DNA of 64,000 nt from Prunella strophiata (lineage: Eukaryota; Chordata; Aves; Passeriformes; Prunellidae): positions 26,508,385-26,572,384 of the forward strand of contig JAZBQD010000017.1 of NCBI GenBank assembly GCA_036583965.1, in the 5' to 3' direction. How positions within the stretch are numbered: the stretch's first letter is position 1; each line of letters opens with the position of its first letter. Of this stretch, positions 52,861-61,881 are shown in pieces. The translations under genes were made by a program, and so were the position numbers. The notes below the pieces were generated by a model. That model worked only from the letters and a program-made list of their open reading frames with translations, made no database searches and was not told the origin of the DNA.

Positions 52861-54127
52861 CCTTTACAAATACAAATCTTAAGCCGTTTCAGCCTAGTCA
52901 TTATTTAATGTGGCTGATATCTAGAAAACATCGATGTGAGAATCTCTTATTTCTGTCAAAAAATAATAGCTAGTCCTTGAAACTATCTGATTTTTTTCAT
53001 TTGAAAGCTTTGGTGAAACTTTATATTTTATATCAAAAAACACCCCAGATTTTCTCTCTGCAGAAAACCTGGAGGAGAGGTGTTCACTACACTGTTCACT
53101 GATGCCAGAATCAAATGATGAATAAAGCTTGTACCACAAATGACAGAGCCATTCACATTCATTTGCCTTATGCTGGGAATATCTGCCTGAATTTGCGTTT
53201 TTAAATTAATGGGCTATTGTTTGTACATCATTTGTCATTGATGGCATCTTGTAAAACATAATAGTGATTCTCAGACCAAAAGCAGATGTACTGTATTTCA
53301 TTTTTAATTCTACTTACACACTCTAAAATTTGGCGTCAGTGCAGGTTAACCTTATATATTTTACAACGAAATTTTATACTAAACCAAGAAATACATCCTC
53401 ACAGCTGAAAAAAGTAATGGGTTAGAGGTGTACTCATAAATCAAGACTCGGTTCACATTAGCAGTGCAGAAGGGTGCTTGAGAAATATGACATGGCCACC
53501 ACAGCCACTTGCACAGGTTGTTAAGAGACAGCCTCAAGCACACATTTAAAGCTGCTATGCTGAAATCCAAGGCAACACTTAAGGCTTTCTTGGCAGTTAA
53601 TCAAACCGGGGAGAGAAGAGGAATAGGTAAAGGACTGGACACCAAGGAAAGAGCAGATTGGAGGACAAAGAGGCTAAAGGGGACTTGCCTGCTATTAACA
53701 CAGGTTACAGTCTCATTCTTCTCTCCAATCACACTCCCTTTCTGCCTTCCTAAATAATGAGAAAAATTAAGATGGTTTTGCTTCAATAATTCTTTGATGA
53801 AGGAATTCCACTTCTGAAATGAAAAAAAAAGCAGTTAGTAAAACCAAGAAAAATAAATTCTTTGGGTGTTTTTTTTTGCTTTGTTTTGTTTTGTTTTGTT
53901 TTGTTTTTATTTCTCACAATTTTTCATTCCTGCAAAGTTCAATAAAAGCATAGAGCATGGATTCATGGGTTGTAAAAGCTGAAGGGAGCACTGAAATTAT
54001 GTCATCCCGCAGACACTTTGCAGTGGCAGATGCATAAAAAAGGAGTTAGTAAACAAAATCAGATACCTCCCATCCTCACTTGGTACCAAACTGAGCTGCT
54101 TTGAGGATTCAAATTAATCAAACAAGC
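52861..54127. other. Non-coding stretch with (TTTTG)n repeat
   Basis: No gene recognised. A short (TTTTG)n array lies at about 53880-53910. Confidence 0.5.
53880..53910 (+). repeat. (TTTTG)n simple repeat
   Basis: About five TTTTG units, ending in TTTTTATTT. Confidence 0.85.
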
Positions 54128-54440
54128 CATAAGATCATAAAATCGTGGAACACTTTGGGTTGGAAGGGACCCCCCCCAACATCATCTAATTCCAAGCCAT
54201 GGACATGGGACTTTCCACTTAGACCAGGTTGCTCGAAGACCCATCCAGCCCGGCCTTGAACCACCCATGTGATGGGCATCCACAACATCTCTGGGCAACC
54301 TGTTCCTGTGCCTCAGCACCCTCACAGTAAAGAATTTCTTCCTAATACCTCATCTAAACCTTCTCTCTTTCAGTTTAAAGCCATTGCCCCTTGACCTCTC
54401 ACTTTATTCCCTTGTCAAAACTCCCTCTCTGGCTGTCCCC
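54128..54440 (-). mobile_element. CR1 LINE 3' portion, minus orientation
   Basis: It begins 'aagatcataaaatcgtggaacactttgggttggaagggacc' and continues through 'tagaccaggttgctcgaagacccatccagcccggccttgaacc', 'gggcatccacaacatctctgggcaacctgttcc' and 'aagaatttcttcctaatacctcatctaaacc'. All are canonical CR1 3' UTR in reverse. Truncated at about 310 bp; a run of eight or more C near 54171 is unusual for the family. Confidence 0.92.
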
Positions 54441-56449
54441 ACAATACACTACACAGTGCAGAATCACAGGAAGGGGCCATCTCTAAGTAGAGAAAGAGCT
54501 GGGATGATCTGGTTTTTAAAAACAGAGTCTCATGCACGCAGTATTGCATGCAATGGGAGTGGTAGCTCCTTAACTATTGTTTTAATCCTATAAACCTCTA
54601 ATCCATGCCTTCAAAAAACATTCCTGGAGGTCTACACTGAAATTGTCATGGCCCACCTTTGCTCTGTACCTCAGCTCATAAAGAGAGGCATGTGTTGCCC
54701 AGAGCCTATGGAGAGCAGGGGTGTGTGTGCAGCTGTGTGTGCATACATGTGACTGCACCAGTGGGGTTAGCTTAGACCTTCTTGGAATTTACCATAGAAG
54801 AGTCTTTGCAAATTTGGGTGTGTTTCCTTTGGTTTTATAAGTGTTTGTTATTGTAGTTCATCTGTTGTGTTTCTGATATTGATCCTCAATGTATAGTTCA
54901 CTACGTTGCTGATTAATTATGTCCCACTAATACATCAATAAATCACAGCAACCTTGAGTTAGTGTTTTCTACTCAGCATTTCTTTCCATATGATACTTCA
55001 GTGCCATTATGCTAATTGATCACAATGGAAGGTTTTACTCTTTGCCTGTAAAAGAAATTAAAAATTCTGATATCCAGTTCTTTGTCATTTTCAGCATATT
55101 AAACAAAACAGAAATAAAACCCAAAAATGTTTATATACTAATTTACAAATAACATTTCTAGACATCACTCATACAAATAAACCATAATCATTAACAGACA
55201 GATGTTAATCTGAACAGAACAGAGACTGCAGATCTGCTCTCATTAGTTCTCAAACCATATTCAGAGATGACAAGTCTTGGGTTTTCTTGGGTATCATTCT
55301 CCAAGAAATATTTTTAAATATTCATGACATAAAAATAAGAAAATAATTCTGTATTATTTTTATGGATTTATAGTTACTTTTTCAGGAGAAAAAAGTTCCC
55401 CTCTTCCAAATCAGGCAAGGCTAGACGTGCTGTAATTCTCTTCCCCGGACTACTTCACAGATTAAGAGGTGGTTTATGTATTGATGAGGTTTCACAAGCA
55501 GGAATGAGCTTTCTGACCTAGCCCAAATAAAATTTGTGAAAGGTCAATGCTTCACAGGAACTCCCAAAGAGTAACATCTGCTTTCACATGTGACTTCAAT
55601 ATTCATGGTATTACAATTTCTCTTTTTAACAGTGCTTGTAATAATTCTGAGCCTAGTATTTTTAAGCTCCATTTCTAGATATCCATTATTGCCAGCTGTC
55701 TAGCAAACTTCTTTCTTTATCACTGTTTCCAGTCCTTCTGCACTGTTGGTGTTTACACAGCTGGATTCAAACTGCATCTTTCTACATAGCATAAAAACTC
55801 TCAAAATACCATGAAGGAAAGATTTTAAAGCAGTGAAATAATAATTGGAAGAAGTTTCAGAAGGTCCAGAAGGACAAGAAAGTTAAAAGATAGCACTACC
55901 ACCTGAATCCCAAGACCATGTGCAGTGGGAAGATTTCAGCTGGTATAACAGACTGGGTTTTGCTGCAGTTGGGTCAAAAGTAAAATTCAAACAAGCAAAC
56001 ATGAAAATAATACAGAGACATATAAAGAGAAAAGCTATGAAAACTTGGTGAAGATTCTCCAAGTCTACCTTTTTCCAGAATTTTCCAACAGTAAGAAAAT
56101 CCTTTTTTGAAGCTCATGTAAGATAGAAAGTCATTGAGAAAGATGTTAAAACCTGCTAATTGACAAGATCATCCCCCTGTCTGCTGATTTCTAAACCTTT
56201 TGGCATTTTGTAATACATGGAGTAACCAGCAGAAAAAAGCAGACAGATAGCTGTGCTATCATCCTTGCTGACATTTTTTTCTTCCTTTTGTGAAGATTCC
56301 AGGTAGTATATACAATTCACATTTTCTTTGACAAATATCATATTCTTCTGAGTTGTGAAATGCTCGCTATCAAAAAGGAAAGAAAATTAACTTAACTAAA
56401 ACCTTAAGGCTGGTTTTTGACCTCTTCTTCATCACTTTTATACCACCCT
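54441..56449. other. Non-coding stretch, no gene recognised
   Basis: AT-rich sequence with only short chance ORFs and a small GT-rich patch near 54720-54750. Confidence 0.5.
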
Positions 56450-56700
56450 GGCCTTCACTGGACCTTCACTGGTTTCAGTGTGATCACAGTTGAGCAACAA
56501 AAAAGGAATGCAGCTGGGGGGAGGCTGGTGGGAGCTGGAGGCACAAAATGCAAAGATCACAGTTTGAGATAACAACAATTTACTTGAAACAGAAATGAGG
56601 TAAGAAAAAACCTGACCCAACTCACAGACAGTGGCACTCCACTCCAACTAGTCCAAGCACCACATTTATTCCACTGCAAGGAGCACAGGGAAGAGAAAAC
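56450..56700 (-). mobile_element. ERV LTR fragment, minus orientation
   Basis: On the minus strand it contains 'ctgtttcaagtaaattgttgttatctcaaactg' followed by a C/T-rich tail. This is the same LTR 3' block as in the copy at 4018-4437 ('ctgtttccagtaaattgcttttatctc'). The 5' edge motif is absent and the upper boundary is uncertain; sequence up to about 56.94 kb may belong to it. The 126-codon minus-strand frame here (56557-56937) is not a host gene. Confidence 0.5.
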
Positions 56701-58960
56701 TGAAGATTTATGAGCTCTTACCACACACCAGCAATCCTTGATGATAAAAGTGGCTGTGATTGCATCCAGTTGAATGACACACCAAAAAAAAGTTGCACTC
56801 TTGCACTTCAGTGGACTCCTGATTTTTTGAAACATTACCAAATGAGTCCTCTTTTTCATCAAACCTGGGCATGAGGACATACTCTGGAGGGAGAGACAAG
56901 CCAGGCTCTTATCCAGGGGTGAAGGAAATTTACCCAACTCTCATTCAGTATGGATGAGAGGCCAGGGAGGAAAGTTATGTCTTATGCTGCCATCACCAAA
57001 CTTCATGGCTTGGAGGATGGCTGTTATTCTTGCCTTTTGATCACAGCTCCAAGAGTCAAGCATTTTCAGAGCCCACTGCAGGTGCTTTCATTGCACAGCA
57101 TAGGACTGCACAGCACAGCACTCTAATCCCCAGATGTGCTCTCCTTTAAAGGCCAAAGATTTGCAACAATGTGTTTCACATCCAGAAGATCTAGAGATCT
57201 TCTTTTTTACTGAGTGGCAAAAGCAGTTGCCAGCACTACCTTCCCCTGGGATAGCCATCCAGGTTCCCACCCTGTCTCTTTCCTTGTTCCTACATATCAT
57301 CCAAAAAGTCAGCATTTTACATTGGTCCCCAGTCTAACATGTCACTTCTTCCTGCAGATAGAGTAGCTAGTTTTTGATTTCTGCATAATGATCAGCTAAT
57401 TCAGGAGTTTCGGCTTTATATAATATTTGCTGTTATCTGACCCCTATCCTGACTGCTGTTATTCCTTTGGATTTCTGAAGTACTATAAGCCCTTTCATTT
57501 GTTATTACAATATTGTCCTTTTCCTTCTTATTCACCATATTTTTCTCTGTTGCTGCAGCTCTAAAATCTCTTTCTGGGCTGCTAAGTAACCTAGCTTTTC
57601 TAATGAATTGGCCAATTTTAGGGACTTTTCTTAATCCATTCTGATTCCAGCCACTGATTTTTCTGATGTTCAGCACAAACAAGCAAAAAAAAATTTCAGC
57701 AGCCTCCCACAAGAATCCTACCATGCATTCATCCTTAGGTTTCACTTCATAACACCTACAATATTCTGAGAACCTCTATTATATATTATCAATTGTTCTG
57801 TGAAATGAATGGGCACTCTTCTTTCACAGGGAAGTGCCTAAAAGCCCATTTGTTTTCTATAGTGTAGCTGTACCTTTTTAACATTCCCATTTTCTGTCTT
57901 CCCTGCATAGAGCCTATTTCTCTTTTGTTCTACTCTTAAATATTGCACATAATAATATTCACAACCAGTCACATAAACTGCAGAGTATTCTGCAGAGGAT
58001 TCTGCAAATCCAATAGGAGTATTCTGAATGATTGCTTCATGGAAGAAAAAAGACTCAAAAAGTCTGGTTTATGCCCCCTGTCCTTTCCTCACCAGTAGAA
58101 TTTTATTAACATTAGAATTAAAATAATGAGGTACCTTTACCTCTTTAGAGAGACATGGGGTAGAACAAGCTTTAAAAAACACTTCTATTTGGCCTAGAAA
58201 TGCATTAAATGGAACCATAAAATCACTCTTCCCTATTTTGGTCTGCTAATTGTTTCTCCATTCATACTTGGATAATCCATTCATTTCTTTTAAGGTTTAA
58301 ATGACAATTTTTTTAAAAAAATCCATTATTTTTTTCTGACAAGATACCTAAATATTTAAGCTGATTATAACACATTTTCATAAAAGTCATTCACAGCTAG
58401 GAAATTAGTACCATAACCAGGAGGCTCTTTCATGCTCCCCAAGGACTTTGCCTACACAGTTCTTGCCTTCTTATAGCTCTCCAGACCCATATTCCCACAT
58501 TTAACCCTTTTCCCTTCGCACCTTTTTTCTCCTGCAAATTATTCCATACTTATAATGATTGGGTTTGAGGTGGGTGGTTGTATCCTTTAAATCTTTATCA
58601 ATCAAGGTGGTTGGAAGAACACTTTTGTGTATCCCAACAGAGACACTGCCTGAAATTTTTTACACAGACATAACCAGCACACCAAAACATTGTCAGAAAC
58701 AATAATTTACATTCTGGGGCAATTTACCAGAGAAATTTAGGACCTCAGGCAGCAGAAGAATACAGTATTTATATCCTAAACTTTGAGCTACGTGCTGTCA
58801 AGGTATCATTTGAGTTGTGTGTTTTGTCCCATCCCATTGCATAGTTGGCCATTAAGCTTCAGGAGCACAAGGTGTCTCATGTTCATGAGACATGTCTTAA
58901 ATTCTGTCATGCTCATATGACATCAACATAAGGTAGAAACATGTTTGCCTGAAAGTCAGC
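56701..58960. other. Non-coding stretch, no gene recognised
   Basis: No recognisable gene or named repeat; short open frames only. Confidence 0.5.
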
Positions 58961-58963
58961 AGA

Positions 58964-59095
58964 AAAGGGAAGTTCAGGGAAGGGAAGTTCAGGGAAGTTC
59001 AGGGAAGGGAAGGGAAGTTCAGGGAAGTTCAGGGAAGGGAAGTTCAGAGAAGGGAAGTTCAGGGAAGTTCAGGGAAGGTTCAGTTCAGGGACAGG
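58964..59095 (+). repeat. Decamer tandem array, unit GGAAGTTCAG
   Basis: Tandem and slightly irregular copies of GGGAAGTTCA with inserted GGGAA units. The junctions create eight TTCNNNGAA motifs (seven TTCAGGGAA, one TTCAGAGAA). The array grades into the GGAAA repeat that follows, suggesting they grew from each other. Confidence 0.92.
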
Positions 59096-59857
59096 AAAGG
59101 CGAAGTGGAGGAAACGAAAGCGAACAGGAAAGGAAAGGAAATCTCACCGGACAAGGAAACGGAAAAAGGAAAGGAAAGGAAAGGAAAGGAAGGAAAGGAA
59201 AGGATTAAGGAACAAGGAACACGGAAAGGAAAGCGGAAAGAGAAAGGACAATGGAAAAGGAAGGACAGGAAATGGAAACTTTGAAAGCGAACAGGAACAG
59301 GAAAGGAAAGGACATAGGAAAGGAAAAGGAATACGGAAAACGTGAAACGGAAAATGGAAAGCGCTGATACAGGAAAAAGGTATTTACTCCACGAAAAAGA
59401 GCACAAAAGGAGGAAAGGAAGGAGGAAAGTGAAAGGAACGGGAAAGGAAAGGAAAAGGAAGGAAAGGAAAGGAAAGGAAAGGAAGCGAAGGAAAGGAAAG
59501 GAAAGGAAAGGAAAGGAAAGGAAAGGAAGGAAAGGAAAGGAAAGAAAGAAGGGAAAGGAAGGAAAGGAAAGGAAGCACAAGGAAAGGAAGTGAAAGGAAA
59601 GGAAGGAAAGGAAAGGAAAGGAAAGGAAAAAAGGAAAGGAAAGGAAAGGAAGAAAGGAAAGGAAAGGAAAGGAAAGGAAAGGAAAGGAAGGAAAGGAAAG
59701 GAAAGGAAAGGAAGGAAAGGAAGGAAAGGAAAGGAAAGGAAGGAAAGGAAAGGAAAGGAAAGGAAAGGAAAGGAAAGGAAACGGAAGGAAAGGAAAGGAA
59801 AGGAAAGGAAAGGAAAGGAAAGGAAAGGAAAGGAAAGGAAAGGAAAGGAAAGGAAAT
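59096..59857 (+). repeat. Purine tract: degenerate then near-perfect (GGAAA)n
   Basis: From 59096 to about 59435 GGAAA units are interspersed with diverged sequence. From about 59440 to 59857 the tract is almost pure GGAAA with occasional GGAA and rare substitutions. The long frames through it (Lys/Arg/Glu/Gly-rich on plus, Phe/Leu/Ser/Pro-rich on minus) arise because a 5-bp repeat without stop codons is open in all frames. They are not genes. The plus frame ending at 60129 continues into unique sequence only by read-through. Confidence 0.95.
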
Positions 59858-60945
59858 ATCAAGTCGTCTGTGTAATTAAGAGTGATGGTCTTATATTGCA
59901 GGAGGGCTACTATCCCAGCCAGTTTGCTAAAGAAAGGATTGGGAGTGCAGTTTGTTTACCCAATGAACATCTGCACAGAAATCTGATATTATGGGTTGCC
60001 AGGAATCCTTACTGGAAAGGAGCTGAAATATTTAGCAGTTTGATCAGTCTGTTTCTCTGCCCCAAGGAGAATATGGAAGTGTGTCAGTTCTTGTTACTTC
60101 AGCCACAGTGCTTTTACATGCTTATCTAGGCGCTGATTCGGCACTTCAGCTAAACTTATACATACCTTAAATGGGACTCTGAGAATCTTCTTGTTTACTG
60201 ATGTTAGAGAGTAAGGCAAGTAGTTTAGGCAAAAACACTCTTCCACAAGACCCACTGGCAATGTTGCCACAGAATTTAATCAAAAGAAAAACAAAAACTC
60301 TTTTTGGGTATTTATATTTCTATGTGCTCTTACATTATTTAGATCAATTGTGATTGTTTCTGATTAAGGTCACTGAGAAATGTCTTCATACACCAAAAGG
60401 TTATTTGCTTATTCAAGTGCCTGTGTATTTGTGGTAGATTAATCCAGAAAATACACCACGTGTAGATTCTTTGTTTTACTCATAACCAAACAGGAGTAAC
60501 TTAGACCTTTTCTGACAAATTTCATGCATGTATCTGCACATATCTGTGTGTGCATCCGCACTGAAATCTTCACGAGCAAGTCACTGCACCTAAATATATC
60601 TCAGAAAGGATCCTGTGAGGTTATAGGTAGGATTCAATGCATAACCACAACAAGAGTTAGGCGAGAAAGTAGATCATATTACCAGAAGTGCTGAGTGTAG
60701 GCCTGGATCTACTCCTGCTGTCAGCACATGGGTCCTGGGCGACTCAAAATTACTCAAGACTGTGGAAAAAGGTATCCTTGGGCTGAGAAAACACCAAGCT
60801 AGCAATCCTAGGAATCAAGTAATGCAGAATGAGCCTTATTTTACAAACTGATGAAGTGGCTTCCGTGCAATGTCCTGGCTGTGGCTATTACTCTCGGCTG
60901 GAAGTTTCCTTGTCTTGAAATTGAAACCAACCTTCCTTCTTCTTC
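59858..60945. other. Unique-looking stretch between repeat arrays
   Basis: No gene or named repeat recognised. It separates the GGAAA array from the TTCC-type arrays. Confidence 0.5.
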
Positions 60946-61132
60946 CTCTCCGGTCCTTCCTTCTTCCTTCCTTCCTTCCTTCCTTCCTTCTTCCGCCACT
61001 TCCGCCACTTCCGCCACTTCCGCCACTTCCGCCACTTCCTTCCGCCACTTCCTTCCGCCACTTCCTTCCGCCACTTCCTTCCGCCACTTCCTTCCGCCAC
61101 TTCCTTCCGCCACTTCCTTCCTTCCTTCCTTA
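60946..61132 (+). repeat. Tandem array: TTCC, then 9-bp and 13-bp units with TTCCGCCAC
   Basis: A (TTCC)n lead is followed by five 9-bp TTCCGCCAC units, then six 13-bp TTCCTTCCGCCAC units, then (TTCC)n. In total 11 CCGCCAC copies. The step from 9 to 13 bp is exactly one added TTCC, which shows how the array evolved. Repeat-derived frames in both directions are artefacts. Confidence 0.95.
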
Positions 61133-61185
61133 TGTCTTAAATGAATGCACTCAGTAAGTCACTGAACTTACCGTACTGGACTTCC

Positions 61186-61362
61186 TTCCGTGCATTGGCC
61201 TTCCTTCCTTCCTTCCTTCCTTCTTCCGCCACTTCCGCCACTTCCGCCACTTCCGCCACTTCCGCCACTTCCGCCACTTCCGCCACTTCCTTCCTTCCGC
61301 CACTTCCTTCCTTCAGCCACTTCCTGTCCTTCCGGCCACTTCATTCCGCAATTCCTTCCGCC
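61186..61362 (+). repeat. Second tandem array of TTCC and TTCCGCCAC units
   Basis: (TTCC)n at about 61200-61222 is followed by seven 9-bp TTCCGCCAC units, one longer unit, and a degenerate tail (CAGCCAC, CGGCCAC, 'attccgcaattccttccgcc') to about 61362. Eight clean CCGCCAC copies. Same orientation as the first array. Confidence 0.93.
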
Positions 61363-61439
61363 ATGCAGTCCTTTAATGCAGCAACTGCGTCCTTCAATGC
61401 AGCCAATTACTCAGCCAATGTCACTTCCGAAAAGTACTG

Positions 61440-61612
61440 AAGGAAGGAAGAAAAGGAAGGGAAGGAAGGAAGGAAGGAAGGAAGGAAGGAAGGAAGGAAG
61501 GAAGGAAGGAAGGAAGGAAGGAAGGAAGGAAGGAAGGAAGGAAGGAAGGAAGGAAGGAAGGAAGGAAGGAAGGAAGGAAGGAAGGAAGGAAGGAAGGAAG
61601 GAAGGAAGGAAT
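61440..61612 (+). repeat. (GGAA)n tetranucleotide microsatellite, about 170 bp
   Basis: Nearly perfect GGAA units after a short degenerate lead ('aggaaggaagaaaaggaaggg'). The purines are on the plus strand, opposite to the arrays on either side. Likely length-polymorphic and prone to assembly error. Confidence 0.95.
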
Positions 61613-61639
61613 TAAGGACGGCTTAATTATTCCTGCCGT

Positions 61640-61881
61640 ACTTCTACTTCCTTCCTCTTCCTATTTGCCTTCCTTACTGTCCTCCTTCCTTCTTCCGCCA
61701 CTTCCTTCCGCCACTCTTCCGCCACTCCTCCGCCACTTCCTTCCGCCACTTCCTTCCTTCCGCCACTTCCTTCCTTCCGCCACTTCCTTCCTTCCTCCAC
61801 TTCCTTCTTTCCGCCACTTCCGCCACTTCCTTCCTTCCTTCGGCCACTTCCTTCCTTCCCTCCCTCCCTCCCTCCCTCCCT
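61640..61881 (+). repeat. Third array of TTCC/TTCCGCCAC units, ending in (CCCT)n
   Basis: Irregular units of 9-17 bp carry nine clean CCGCCAC copies and several mutated ones (CTCCAC, CGGCCAC). The array ends with about six CCCT units at 61856-61881. Pyrimidines are on the plus strand. Confidence 0.93.

Noticed and set aside
56557..56937. 126-codon minus-strand ORF
   Set aside because: Overlaps an LTR fragment and shows no protein-family signature.
59080..59862. 260-codon minus-strand frame (Phe-Leu-Ser-Phe-Pro repeats)
   Set aside because: A pure translation of the (GGAAA)n tandem repeat. A stop-free 5-bp unit is open in every frame, so length is no evidence of coding.
59590..60129. 179-codon plus-strand frame (Lys-Glu-Arg-Lys-Gly repeats with a unique C-terminus)
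   Set aside because: The first half is the same repeat; the unique tail is read-through into non-coding DNA with no recognisable domain.
61190..61615. 141-codon and neighbouring frames in the TTCCGCCAC/GGAA arrays
   Set aside because: Repeat-derived low-complexity peptides; several overlapping frames on both strands are equally open.
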